Assembly: GCF_017696315.1 (NCBI RefSeq)
Contig: NZ_JAAORJ010000004.1
Span: forward strand, 444,519 to 508,518
Reading direction: 5' to 3'
Length of the DNA: 64,000 nt
Source: Prochlorococcus marinus XMU1412
GTDB taxonomy: Bacteria; Cyanobacteriota; Cyanobacteriia; PCC-6307; Cyanobiaceae
Of this stretch, positions 30,431 to 39,661 are shown piece by piece. The notes under the pieces are model-generated. The model saw nothing but the letters and a program-made list of their open reading frames with translations. It had not been told where the DNA came from and did no database searches. How positions within the stretch are numbered: the first letter of the stretch is position 1; every line of letters begins with the position of its first letter. The translations under genes were made by a program, and so were the position numbers.

Positions 30431-31528
30431 ATGAGCCTTGAAGAAAAGAAAAAAACTGAATCAAAAGAAAAAGACAAGGCATTAAGTCTTGTCTTAGGTC
30501 AAATAGAAAGAAATTTTGGACGAGGTTCAATAATGAGACTTGGTGACGCCTCAAGAATGAAAGTAGAAACAATATCTACTGGAGCGCTCACATTAGATTT
30601 AGCATTAGGAGGAGGCTATCCAAAAGGAAGAGTAGTAGAAGTTTACGGACCAGAAAGTTCAGGAAAAACTACATTAACGCTTCACGCGATTGCGGAAGTC
30701 CAAAAAAATGGAGGAGTAGCTGCATTTGTAGATGCTGAGCATGCACTCGATCCAGTTTATGCGGCCTCTTTAGGTGTTGATGTTGAAAATTTATTAGTTT
30801 CACAGCCAGATACTGGTGAAATGGCTCTAGAAATAGTTGACCAACTCATAAGATCGAGTGCGGTAGATCTTGTTGTTGTTGACTCGGTCGCAGCACTAAC
30901 CCCAAGAGCCGAGATAGAAGGAGAGATGGGAGATCACGTAATTGGAAGCCAAGCAAGGCTAATGAGCCAAGCAATGAGGAAAATAACAGGAAATATTGGC
31001 AAATCTGGATGTACGGTAATATTCCTGAATCAATTACGCCTAAAAATTGGCGTTACATACGGTAATCCAGAAACAACCACAGGAGGTAATGCATTAAAAT
31101 TTTACGCCTCAGTAAGACTTGATATCAGAAGAATTCAAACTCTTAAAAGAGGTACTGAGGAATATGGCATAAGAGCAAAAGTGAAAGTAGCAAAAAACAA
31201 AGTTGCACCACCATTTAGAATTGCAGAATTTGATATTCTCTTTGGGAAAGGTATTAGTACAACAGGATGCTTATTAGATTTAGCAGAAGAGACTAATATC
31301 ATCATAAGGAGAGGTGCTTGGTATAATTATGAAGGAGAAAATATTGGACAAGGAAGAGATAATACAATTCTTTGGCTTGATCAAAACTTAGAAATCAGGA
31401 ATAAAGTAGAATCGATGGTTAAAGAGAAATTAACAGAAGGAACTGAAGTCAGTTCTAATTCAATGAAAGCATTAAATAGCAGCCCTGCTAATACAATCGC
31501 TGTTAATGATATAAAAACAGTAGCTTAG
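30431..31528 (+). CDS. recA: Recombinase RecA
   Basis: The 365-residue protein has the Walker A motif GPESSGKT at residues 73-80, [10 protein letters not shown] (Walker B) near 145, and the DNA-binding loop 2 region [20 protein letters not shown] near 200. It catalyses strand exchange and stimulates LexA self-cleavage. The C-terminal 30 residues ([15 protein letters not shown] and following) form a low-complexity tail, shorter in acidic residues than in E. coli. A LexA box at 30332-30345 indicates damage induction. Confidence 0.99.
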   Translation: MSLEEKKKTESKEKDKALSLVLGQIERNFGRGSIMRLGDASRMKVETISTGALTLDLALGGGYPKGRVVEVYGPESSGKTTLTLHAIAEVQKNGGVAAFVDAEHALDPVYAASLGVDVENLLVSQPDTGEMALEIVDQLIRSSAVDLVVVDSVAALTPRAEIEGEMGDHVIGSQARLMSQAMRKITGNIGKSGCTVIFLNQLRLKIGVTYGNPETTTGGNALKFYASVRLDIRRIQTLKRGTEEYGIRAKVKVAKNKVAPPFRIAEFDILFGKGISTTGCLLDLAEETNIIIRRGAWYNYEGENIGQGRDNTILWLDQNLEIRNKVESMVKEKLTEGTEVSSNSMKALNSSPANTIAVNDIKTVA

Positions 31529-31530
31529 AT

Positions 31531-31776
31531 TTATAAAGAATCAGCTAAAGTCCACCACCCAGCAGCAGGGCCTATAAATCTCACTACAATCCATAAGATT
31601 ACTAACCCTCCGATTCCAAACCAACTGGCCTTAATACTTAATTTAATTAGGTTATCTCTTTGATTGATTGTAAAGGGAAGCCATTCAAATAATCTTGGAG
31701 ATTCATCAATTTTAGTTTTAGTATTATTTTTTTTTGGAGGTAAACCAAGTGTTTTACGTCTTTTTGCTTCTCCCAT
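31531..31776 (-). CDS. DUF2839-family membrane protein
   Basis: The 81-residue protein begins MGEAKRRKTLGLPPKK, a highly conserved opening of this small cyanobacterial family, and ends in a hydrophobic segment (about residues 52-76, WFGIGGLVILWIVVRFIG) that would form one membrane helix. Function unknown. It is convergent with recA, two bases after its stop, and lies 29 bp upstream of the reverse-strand boundary of the DinG-like gene start region. Confidence 0.82.
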   Translation of the reverse strand: MGEAKRRKTLGLPPKKNNTKTKIDESPRLFEWLPFTINQRDNLIKLSIKASWFGIGGLVILWIVVRFIGPAAGWWTLADSL

Positions 31777-31805
31777 ATTTCTTTAGTTATTTACAAAATC
31801 ATAAA

Positions 31806-33254
31806 CTAATCAAAAGGTAGCATATAGTTAATTTGTTTTGAGGGTTGAATGTTTTGCAAAAGTAATCTTCCCCAGTTTCTTTTATTTGCTCTTCCATCTA
31901 GAATTATTAACTTACCTGAATTTCTTCTTAAAGGAGAAATAGATCTTTCAAGTTTAATTCTAGCTTGAGGAAGAAAGAAGTCTCTAAACCAATCTTGAGA
32001 AAGCTTATTTTTATGAGAGACAGTAATTGCATTAATGGGTTCTGACATATTCGGAATTGGAAGTAAAGGAATGATAATTTGTTCTGGAATTTGAATTAAA
32101 TAAGAATTCATAATCCACCAGTCAAAACTAGAGCAAAGGATTTCATTTCTTCCTGAGGGAATTGTCTCAAGTAATACTCTCTTCCCGTAAGTAGAAGCTA
32201 ATTCTGTAGCAAGATTAGTTTTTAAATCAATATCATCAGACAACACTAAAGTTAAACCCTTTCTAAAAAGTATTAACTTTTTGCATTTGTCCAAGATTGA
32301 ATTGGTAAAAAGAGGATTATTAGGAAGCAACTGTTTAGTGGGTATATATAAAGAAATCTTTTTCTCTTCAAAATTACTCTTAAAATTAATAACCAAGTCA
32401 ATATCTAAACTATGCTTTTTAAAATACATCTGGAAAAAATTATCTTTTCTCAATGCTGATAAAAAAACAAATTTATTATTTGAAAAAAATTCCTTAATTT
32501 GAAAAAGTTCATCTATTGGCTGTAAATACAAATTCCAATCTAAATTTGTATCGTTTAACTTTACCCAGCATGCCCAACCTTGAGATAATGCTTTGTTGAC
32601 GCTTGAAAATTTATCAGAAAAAAAAGAATTTTCATAAAAAAAGTTTGACAAAAACCTAATTTCTTTTTCATCTAAACTGATATAACTATTTCCTAAGACC
32701 TTTCTCAAGAAGAACTTTTTCTTCAACGAATCATATACTTTTATAAATTTTTGATTGATTAATTCAAATTCTCTAAAATTTTTTGTCCAATCCTTTTTAA
32801 GTAAAGAAATCCTAAAATGATTTTTTAAATCCTGTTTTATATCCTCAATTCCTGAATAAACTATTCGATGATTTCTAAGATTACGAGAATTGGGATCATT
32901 AAGAAAATTTTGGATAGTTATCAAATTAACATGATGATTTGCAAAAATAAATTGATCATTTTTCAAAATAAAATTAAAACCTAGATTTTTCAATGAATCA
33001 ATCTGAAATTGGCTTATAAATTGGATTTTTTCTTTAGATAAAATAAAAGTTGAATCCTCTTCCTTTAAAAATAAAGAAATCAAAATTGGAGGTAACCAAT
33101 CATAGCTAGAGAAAATTTCTGAATTAATTAGATAGGTAGAATCATTTTCAATACATTTGGAAACTATCCTCCCAAAAGAATATATGTGCTCCCAATTAAT
33201 ACTTTGATCTCTCAAAAAATTTTTCAAATATTGATGACTTAAAATTTCAAGCAT
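31806..33254 (-). CDS. Degenerate DinG-like helicase, lacking a recognisable Walker A motif
   Basis: The 482-residue protein keeps the C-terminal half of DinG/XPD-type helicases: VFLSALRKDNFFQM (the TSATL-like position) near residue 268, LQIPEQIIIPLLPIPN (the LPFP loop) near 390, QARIKLERSISPLRRNSGK (motif VI region) near 435 and IILDGRANKRNWGR near 453. I find no GxGKT/S P-loop or DEAH box in the N-terminal half, and the glutamine-rich motif VI is altered. It may be an accessory or structural derivative. It is divergent from tyrA with a 95-bp gap. Confidence 0.65.
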   Translation of the reverse strand: MLEILSHQYLKNFLRDQSINWEHIYSFGRIVSKCIENDSTYLINSEIFSSYDWLPPILISLFLKEEDSTFILSKEKIQFISQFQIDSLKNLGFNFILKNDQFIFANHHVNLITIQNFLNDPNSRNLRNHRIVYSGIEDIKQDLKNHFRISLLKKDWTKNFREFELINQKFIKVYDSLKKKFFLRKVLGNSYISLDEKEIRFLSNFFYENSFFSDKFSSVNKALSQGWACWVKLNDTNLDWNLYLQPIDELFQIKEFFSNNKFVFLSALRKDNFFQMYFKKHSLDIDLVINFKSNFEEKKISLYIPTKQLLPNNPLFTNSILDKCKKLILFRKGLTLVLSDDIDLKTNLATELASTYGKRVLLETIPSGRNEILCSSFDWWIMNSYLIQIPEQIIIPLLPIPNMSEPINAITVSHKNKLSQDWFRDFFLPQARIKLERSISPLRRNSGKLIILDGRANKRNWGRLLLQNIQPSKQINYMLPFD

Positions 33255-33349
33255 TTATAATTAATTTAATTTCAAAAACATGCAAAATTTATGAACCTAA
33301 TATACAAAAAATTGGTATCAATAAAAGAGGGTCTTGAATTAATTAATTT

Positions 33350-34189
33350 ATGAAAATTGGAATAGTAGGATTAGGATTAATTGGTGGTTCTTTAGGATTA
33401 AAACTCCAAAGTCTAAATCATACAATTTATGGAATAGCAAATAATGAATTTAATGAAAAAAAAGCTAAGGATAAAAAACTTGCAAATTTTGTGAGCTGTG
33501 ATCTGAGCTTATTAAAAAAATGTGAGCTAATAATTTTGGCATTACCTATCAAAGATTTGATCAATCCGTCGCGACAATTAGTAGCATCAATACCTGAGGA
33601 GACAATACTAACTGATGTAGGGTCTGTAAAAGAACCAATTGTAAATACATGGGAAAATTCACATCCTCTATTTATTGGATCTCATCCAATGGCAGGCACA
33701 GAAAAAAAAGGAGTTGATTCAGGTTTTGAAGGTCTTTTTAAAAATGCAAAATGGATTATTACCCCAACACAAAATAGTGATTTAAATTCAGTCAGAACTA
33801 TTTCCGAGCTCATAAAATCAATGGATTGTGAAATTTGCCAAGCTTCGCCAAAAGAGCATGATGAAGCAGTATCTCTAATTTCTCATTTGCCTATATTTTT
33901 AGCTTCTGCCCTCATAGAAACTGCGCAAACAAAAAATAATCAATCTTTATTAGATCTCTCGCAAAAATTAGCTGCTACAGGATTCGCTGACACTTCGAGA
34001 GTTGGCGGAGGCAATGAACAACTAGGCCTAGATTTAGCTATTAATAATCAGATTAATGTTTTAAATTCCATAAATAATTTTAAAAATAAGCTGAATATAC
34101 TGGAATCTCTTATTAAAGAAAAAAATTGGGATTTACTTTCTAAAAAACTTGCTGAAGCAAAAGAAAACAGACAAAATTTTATAAACTAA
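33350..34189 (+). CDS. tyrA: Prephenate/arogenate dehydrogenase
   Basis: The 279-residue oxidoreductase opens with a Rossmann nucleotide site, MKIGIVGLGLIGGSLGLKL. TDVGSVKEPIV near 91 and GSHPMAGTEKKGVDSGFEGL near 111 contain the substrate-site histidine, and ASPKEHDEAVSLISHLPIF follows near 165. It catalyses the last or penultimate step of tyrosine synthesis; cyanobacterial enzymes usually prefer arogenate and NADP. There is no fused chorismate mutase or ACT domain. It converges with the desaturase gene, overlapping its stop by 11 bp. Confidence 0.93.
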   Translation: MKIGIVGLGLIGGSLGLKLQSLNHTIYGIANNEFNEKKAKDKKLANFVSCDLSLLKKCELIILALPIKDLINPSRQLVASIPEETILTDVGSVKEPIVNTWENSHPLFIGSHPMAGTEKKGVDSGFEGLFKNAKWIITPTQNSDLNSVRTISELIKSMDCEICQASPKEHDEAVSLISHLPIFLASALIETAQTKNNQSLLDLSQKLAATGFADTSRVGGGNEQLGLDLAINNQINVLNSINNFKNKLNILESLIKEKNWDLLSKKLAEAKENRQNFIN

Positions 34190-35684
34190 AATTTTCTATA
34201 CCTTTGGAAGCTAAAATTTGCCTTGAAACCATTAATGCAGACTGACTAACACCTGCAGTCCCCTCTCCTGGATAAATCGAATCTCCACATAACCATAAAC
34301 CTTCAAAAGGTGTCCTACTTGATAATCCAAATAAACCAAAAATATCTGGATTTTGACCAAGCCCGCCTACTATTCCATTAGGTCTTTTTGTCCATTTTTC
34401 AAAGCCCAATGGAGTTGCTAATTCTCTATGTAGCCATTTTTCAGGATCAATATCAAATTGACTTTCCAATTCAAGGGATATTTTTTTCATGAAACCATTT
34501 TTTTTCTTTAAATAAGTTTGTTTATCTAGATCAAACCAATCTTTAGTTTTGGTAAAGATACTGGCAATTAAAGTAACCTCACCTTTTGGCGCTCTTCCAT
34601 CACCATCATCACTAATTGATACAAATAACGAACAAAATTCTTTTGAAACAAATTGATAATGATTGGAGCATGTTTTTTTAATATGTTCCTTTTTTAATGC
34701 TGAATAAAAAACTACAGCTCCACTTGGATCAGGCAAATTATTAAGTCGATGTTTATAATTTTTTTTTCTTTCTAAAGGATCTTTCAAATGCTTGAGCAAA
34801 GATTGTGGAGGCGCGGTATAAATCACATCTTTTGCTTGATAAATAAATGATTTTTTTTTCGAATTAGCAGATAGTTGCCAACACATATTTACGTCGTCAA
34901 AAGTTATAGAATTAACTTCTTGTCCAAAAATTAAATTAACTCCAGTTTTAATTAATGAACTTTCTAATGATTCACTTAAAGACTGCATAGATTTTTTAAG
35001 ATGCCACAGACCATGTGGCTGTTGACACATCTGAAGAACAGTAGATCCATATAATGCTGCAGTACTATAAACGTCCTCTTGAGAATAAAGTTTTAGTTGA
35101 AGATTTAAGAATTTAATCAATCGCTCATTCTTGGATAATCCACATATCCGCAATAGATCAAAAATAGTAGATTTAAGTAAGATACTTGTGACAAGGTTTG
35201 AAGGTACTAGTGCTTTGAGAAGTTGAGAAAAATCCCAAAAATTACTTATTGGTAATACAGGATTATTATTAGCAAATATCCAATTACTTTCATGTATTAG
35301 GGTACAAAGCTTCCAAAATCTTTGACTCCCAGGAAACTGCATTTCTCGTTCAGCAATCCATTTACTTTTTTCATACCAAATAGGTATAGGATTACCACCA
35401 TCATTTAAATCAACAATGCAAGCAGGGTCTAAAATTGTGGCTTCTGGGGATGGAATATCTAAATAATCAAAAATTCTAGAATGTATTCCTCCTTTCTCTA
35501 AACCAGCAACCTGAGTTGCGCCAACATCGAAAGTATAATTCTTTCTTTTAAAAGTACCGGCACATCCTCCGGCTTGAGTATGAGATTCGATTAAAGTCAC
35601 TGATAAGCCTTGTTTTGATAAAATCGCTGCAGAAGTTAGTCCTGCTATACCGGCGCCTACAACAATAACTTCAGACTTTTTCAT
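34179..35684 (-). CDS. crtD: FAD-dependent carotenoid desaturase/isomerase family protein, CrtD (C-3',4' desaturase) type
   Basis: The 501-residue protein begins with a dinucleotide-binding motif, VIVVGAGIAGLTSAAILSKQ, then GGCAGTFKRKNYTFDVGATQ, which places it in the CrtI/CrtD/CrtISO amine-oxidase-like group and close to the cyanobacterial CrtD branch. The C-terminal FAD block is LWLCGDSIYPGEGTAGVSQS near 465. In other cyanobacteria CrtD acts in myxol glycoside synthesis, a pigment not known from Prochlorococcus, so the substrate here is open. A carotene isomerase role is the alternative. It is divergent from the kinase-like gene with a 4-bp gap. Confidence 0.7.
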   Translation of the reverse strand: MKKSEVIVVGAGIAGLTSAAILSKQGLSVTLIESHTQAGGCAGTFKRKNYTFDVGATQVAGLEKGGIHSRIFDYLDIPSPEATILDPACIVDLNDGGNPIPIWYEKSKWIAEREMQFPGSQRFWKLCTLIHESNWIFANNNPVLPISNFWDFSQLLKALVPSNLVTSILLKSTIFDLLRICGLSKNERLIKFLNLQLKLYSQEDVYSTAALYGSTVLQMCQQPHGLWHLKKSMQSLSESLESSLIKTGVNLIFGQEVNSITFDDVNMCWQLSANSKKKSFIYQAKDVIYTAPPQSLLKHLKDPLERKKNYKHRLNNLPDPSGAVVFYSALKKEHIKKTCSNHYQFVSKEFCSLFVSISDDGDGRAPKGEVTLIASIFTKTKDWFDLDKQTYLKKKNGFMKKISLELESQFDIDPEKWLHRELATPLGFEKWTKRPNGIVGGLGQNPDIFGLFGLSSRTPFEGLWLCGDSIYPGEGTAGVSQSALMVSRQILASKGIENFSL

Positions 35685-35688
35685 TAAA

Positions 35689-36567
35689 ATGCAAAAATTA
35701 TCTCCTATTGAAATTAACGAAATTTGTGAAGAATTAGGTGAAACCTATCCAAAAAGTATTGAACAAGTACATGGTGGCGATATTCATAATGCATGGCGAA
35801 TAGAATTCTCAAACAAAAAGTTATTCCTTAAAAGAAACATTAGAAACAAAAAATTTCTTGAATTTGAAAAATATTGTCTCCAAAATTTGAGAAAATACAT
35901 TAATCAAGAAAACTTAGTTATTCCTGAAGTTATTGCATATAAAAATATAAAAAATACAGAGATTCTTTTAATTGAATGGATAGATATGCATAACTTTCAC
36001 CAAAAAAAGCTTGGAAAAGGTTTAGGTGAATTGCACTTGAAATCAGCTGAATCTAACCCCAAAATGTTTGGGTTTCCAGTTGAGGGTTTTATCGGAACAA
36101 CAGATCAGAAAAAAGGCTTAGAAAATAATTGGATAGATTGTTTTTTAAACTTAAGGATAATACCTCAATTATTAATTCTTGAATCGAAAATTATAGATAA
36201 GGAAATTATAAATAAAGTTAAAGAAAAAATTAAATCAGAATTGCTGAAGCACAAACCAATAAATGCTCTAGTTCATGGTGATTTATGGTCAGGAAATGCA
36301 GGAATGGACAAAAATGGAAAGGGGGTTATATTTGACCCTGCATCTTGGTGGGCAGATAATGAAGTAGATATAGCTATGACAAAACTATTTGGAGGTTTTA
36401 GAAAAGAATTTTATGAAGAATATCATAGAATTTTTCCTAAAAAAAACGGATTTGAAAAAAGAATTATTATTTATAATTTTTATCACATATTGAATCACGC
36501 CAATATGTTTGGAGGAGGGTACTTAAAACAAGTTGAAGATTACGTAAAAGCAATTCTTAATATGTAA
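35689..36567 (+). CDS. Fructosamine-3-kinase family protein
   Basis: The 292-residue protein has the aminoglycoside-phosphotransferase-like kinase fold: VHGGDIHNAWRIEF near residue 23, KLFLKRN with the ATP lysine, the catalytic ALVHGDLWSGNAGM near 195 and GVIFDPASWWADNEVDIAM with the metal-binding aspartate near 215. Relatives phosphorylate ketoamines (fructosamine or ribulosamine) on glycated proteins so that the adduct decays, a protein-repair role. It starts 4 bp from the divergent desaturase gene, so promoters must overlap coding sequence. Confidence 0.85.
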   Translation: MQKLSPIEINEICEELGETYPKSIEQVHGGDIHNAWRIEFSNKKLFLKRNIRNKKFLEFEKYCLQNLRKYINQENLVIPEVIAYKNIKNTEILLIEWIDMHNFHQKKLGKGLGELHLKSAESNPKMFGFPVEGFIGTTDQKKGLENNWIDCFLNLRIIPQLLILESKIIDKEIINKVKEKIKSELLKHKPINALVHGDLWSGNAGMDKNGKGVIFDPASWWADNEVDIAMTKLFGGFRKEFYEEYHRIFPKKNGFEKRIIIYNFYHILNHANMFGGGYLKQVEDYVKAILNM

Positions 36568-36574
36568 TCTTTAA

Positions 36575-36940
36575 CTACCCTAAATATGTCTTCTTAAGAT
36601 TTTGTACCTTATCTAAAACAGCTTCACGATTTTCACTGGTACGAAGATTTTGCCAGCTCCATTGACCGACAACAATTACGCCCAGTAGTTCTAGTAAACC
36701 AGGGAGAATTGGGAAAAAGTTTATCGTGTCAATGACAACTTTAATTATTATCTGAGCTATTACGACAACAGCAATTATGCCTGCCGCCTTGCCGTACTTA
36801 CCCATTTGAGTCCAATCAACATTACCAAGGGTTTCGTTGACTTTTCCCATAACATCAGAGTACTTCTCTGAAAAACTTTTGGTTTCTGAGCTTGTATCGG
36901 AGCCGGAGTCTTGGTTTGACTCTGGAGTGTTATCACTCAT
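36575..36940 (-). CDS. CAAD-domain thylakoid membrane protein (CURT1-like)
   Basis: The 121-residue protein has an acidic, serine-rich N-terminus (about 1-35), an amphipathic stretch, and two hydrophobic helices (about 53-72 and 76-98, containing AAGIIAVVVIAQIIIKVVI and FFPILPGLLELLGVIVVG), then a charged tail. This is the CAAD/CURT1 pattern: in plants CURT1 bends thylakoid membranes, and in cyanobacteria the CAAD domain is also appended to some aminoacyl-tRNA synthetases. Here it stands alone. It is convergent with the kinase gene (7-bp gap). Confidence 0.8.
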   Translation of the reverse strand: MSDNTPESNQDSGSDTSSETKSFSEKYSDVMGKVNETLGNVDWTQMGKYGKAAGIIAVVVIAQIIIKVVIDTINFFPILPGLLELLGVIVVGQWSWQNLRTSENREAVLDKVQNLKKTYLG

Positions 36941-37233
36941 GAATTCAGTAAACTTAATATATGAACCAGACAGTATCGGAAAAAACGTCTATTGACTACC
37001 TTTTTGTTGTGCAAAATTCCGAACCGAAACATTTTGTATTTTTTAGAAACGTTAGTATATAGGCTTTCTCAAGATATTTGAACTTAAAATTGATTTATAA
37101 AAACTTCACATTATCATCTAGTTCTAACAAAAACATTAATAAATCAGAGCAATAAGAAAAATTTAAAAGTCTAAAATTTTTATTTCAATTATTATATTTT
37201 CATAGTTTAGCTCGCAAAAATCAAAGGATCTCA

Positions 37234-38373
37234 ATGTCCAAAGATATAAAATTTAATTTCTTAAACTCTGATGAAGAAGAAAGATATCAAAAACACCTTA
37301 CCCTCAAAGAGATAGGTTATGAGGGCCAACTAAATCTTAAAAACAGCTCTGTGTTATGTATTGGAGCAGGTGGGCTTGGGTCTCCCGTTTTGCTTTATCT
37401 AGCTGCAGCAGGAATTGGGAGAATTGGAATAGTTGATAATGATCAAGTTGAAAAGTCTAATCTCCAGAGACAGATAATTCATGAAACAAATACCATTGGC
37501 AATCTTAAAATTGATTCTGCTAAGGAAAGAATTAAAAAATTCAATCCTAATTGTGAAATATTAACCTTTTCAGAGAGAATTAATCCTAAAAATGCTCTTG
37601 AATTAATAAAGGAGTTTGATGTTATTTGTGATTGCTCGGATAACTTTGGCACAAGATATTTAATAAATGATTCATGCCTAATATTAAATAAACCTTTAGT
37701 CTTTGGAAGTGTACAAGGCTTTGAAGGGCAAGTGAGTGTTTTCAATCTATATAAAAATAGCCCTAATTTAAGAGATTTACTTCCAGAATCACCTTCAAAA
37801 AATGCTGCCCCTAGTTGTTCAGAATACGGGGTTGTGGGTGTTTCAACAGGTTTAATAGGAATTCTTCAGGTTAATGAAATTATCAAAATAATTTTAAAAA
37901 AAGGTGAAATTTTAGATGGGAAGATTTTAATTTTTGATCTATTGAATATGAATATGAAAAAATTGCATCTAAAAAGTGATCAATCAAATAAAAGAATAAA
38001 AAATCTTACACAGTTTAAAGGCTTTTATAATATTAACGAATATTGTGAGAATAATAATGAAATTAACAGTATCAATGCTAATGACTTTAATAGTTTATTC
38101 AAAGCAAAACCCAACAAAATTCTTTTAATTGATGTTAGAGAAAATGAAGAATTTTCTACATCTGCAATTGAGGGATCTATCTCAATTCCCTTAAGTCATT
38201 TGAACCAAGAATCTGACTTAAAATTTATTCAAAAAGAAAGTTTAAATAAAGAGGTTTTCACTATATGTAAATCGGGGAAACGTTCTGAAAAAGCTTCAAG
38301 AATCTTGTCTAAATTCAAAATTCAGTCAAGATCTATTAACGGCGGTATCGAAAAGGTAAAAAAAATATTGTGA
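37234..38373 (+). CDS. moeB: MoeB/ThiF-type E1-like adenylyltransferase with C-terminal rhodanese domain
   Basis: Residues 1 to about 250 form an E1-like adenylation domain: VLCIGAGGLGSPVLLYLAAA (ATP site) near residue 40, DNDQVEKSNLQRQIIHE near 68, DCSDNFGTRYLIND near 132 and PSCSEYGVVGVSTGLIG near 190. Residues about 285-379 form a rhodanese domain with LLIDVRENEEF and the persulfide cysteine in FTICKSGKRSEKA near 348. Such proteins adenylate and thiolate small ubiquitin-like carriers (MoaD, ThiS or tRNA-thiolation carriers). Which carrier is used cannot be read here; no moa or thi gene is adjacent. Confidence 0.87.
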   Translation: MSKDIKFNFLNSDEEERYQKHLTLKEIGYEGQLNLKNSSVLCIGAGGLGSPVLLYLAAAGIGRIGIVDNDQVEKSNLQRQIIHETNTIGNLKIDSAKERIKKFNPNCEILTFSERINPKNALELIKEFDVICDCSDNFGTRYLINDSCLILNKPLVFGSVQGFEGQVSVFNLYKNSPNLRDLLPESPSKNAAPSCSEYGVVGVSTGLIGILQVNEIIKIILKKGEILDGKILIFDLLNMNMKKLHLKSDQSNKRIKNLTQFKGFYNINEYCENNNEINSINANDFNSLFKAKPNKILLIDVRENEEFSTSAIEGSISIPLSHLNQESDLKFIQKESLNKEVFTICKSGKRSEKASRILSKFKIQSRSINGGIEKVKKIL

Positions 38374-38392
38374 AATTAATTTTTAAGAATTA

Positions 38393-39553
38393 TTAGTAAT
38401 CTACACCTCTTTTCAAATCAACTCCCACATTTGCATAATGCTTATGACAAACCATTTCAGAATAAACATCAGCTAGTTCAAAGTATGAAGGTTCATTTTT
38501 ACACCTCCCAGTAATTACAACTTCCGTATCTGCTGGTTTTTTTAAGAGCGTTTGATGTATTGATTTCACAGGAAGCAACTCTAAATCAACAGTTGGATTC
38601 AATTCATCTAATATGATTGTCTTATACAAACCAGACAAAATAGCAGCTTTAGCAATTTCCCATGCTCTTTCAGCCTCAACATAATCAATTGGTTGTTGCT
38701 GACCTCTCCATACGATGGCATCTCTTCCTGAACGTAAATGATCTACTAAATGAGGGTAACTCTCTCTCAAAGCTTCTATGGCAGCATCTTCGGTATAACC
38801 ATTTCCACCTTTTAACCACTGTAATATTAATACTCTATGACTTTTATCTTGAGATATTCCTTTACCGATAGCTTGAAGAGCCTTACCGAGTGCACTTGTG
38901 GATTTACCCTTTCCTTCACCTGTATAAATCTCAATTCCACCACTAGAACTACTTTGTTTGGTTAATTCTGATAAATCTCCTATCAAACGTGGTCTCATTT
39001 CAGAATGGAGTTGAGATATTCTTACCAAAGAGGGCGGGGCTGCCCTTCCAGTAATAATTATTTCTAATCCATCTGGACGATTTTGAAGAGAATTAACTAC
39101 TTCATTAATATCAAGCATTCCTAAATCTAGAACTGGATTCAACTCATCGAGTACAACTACAGAATAAAGAGAACTAGCAATTGCTCCTTTAGCAATATTC
39201 CAACCTCTTTCAGCCTCACCAACATCAAACTTTGTGACTTGGTCAGCAGTAAAGAATTCTGATCTTCCTGTCCTTACATGATCAATTAAATGTGGGAACC
39301 CTCTTTGTAAAGCCTCTATAGCTGAATCTTCGTCATATGGCCTCTCAGGGCCTTTTAAAAATCTTAGAAGTAAAACTCTTGACTGTCTTTTTTCGCATAT
39401 TCCTAATCCTATTGTCCTGAGAACTACTCCCAATGCTGCCTGACTTTTTCCTTTACCCTCTCCATCATAAATATGTAATTGACCTTTTGATCTCTCTTGA
39501 CTGTCACTTGCTGTGACAATTCCAATTCCTCTATTTCTACTCGTATTTGTCAA
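38393..39553 (-). CDS. CobO/BtuR-like P-loop protein with two tandem adenosyltransferase-type domains
   Basis: The 386-residue protein holds two similar halves. Copy 1 (about 20-195) has LHIYDGEGKGKSQAALG and VVVLDELNPVLDLGML; copy 2 (about 203-386) has IEIYTGEGKGKSTSALGKAL and IILDELNPTVDLELL. Both keep the GEGKGKS P-loop and a VDH(V/L)R(T/S)GR block. Single-domain relatives (about 190 residues) adenosylate cobalt in corrinoids. The doubled form could be a covalent dimer or a related ATPase; a separate canonical cobO may exist elsewhere. It is convergent with the MoeB gene. Confidence 0.78.
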   Translation of the reverse strand: MTNTSRNRGIGIVTASDSQERSKGQLHIYDGEGKGKSQAALGVVLRTIGLGICEKRQSRVLLLRFLKGPERPYDEDSAIEALQRGFPHLIDHVRTGRSEFFTADQVTKFDVGEAERGWNIAKGAIASSLYSVVVLDELNPVLDLGMLDINEVVNSLQNRPDGLEIIITGRAAPPSLVRISQLHSEMRPRLIGDLSELTKQSSSSGGIEIYTGEGKGKSTSALGKALQAIGKGISQDKSHRVLILQWLKGGNGYTEDAAIEALRESYPHLVDHLRSGRDAIVWRGQQQPIDYVEAERAWEIAKAAILSGLYKTIILDELNPTVDLELLPVKSIHQTLLKKPADTEVVITGRCKNEPSYFELADVYSEMVCHKHYANVGVDLKRGVDY

Positions 39554-39661
39554 TTGAACAAAATTAATGAATTTAATCTAAGATATAGATAAGAATATTA
39601 TTAAAAATTTAATAATAAATTCAACCTATTCATAGGTAATTTGAATTTTAAAGTAATTAGC

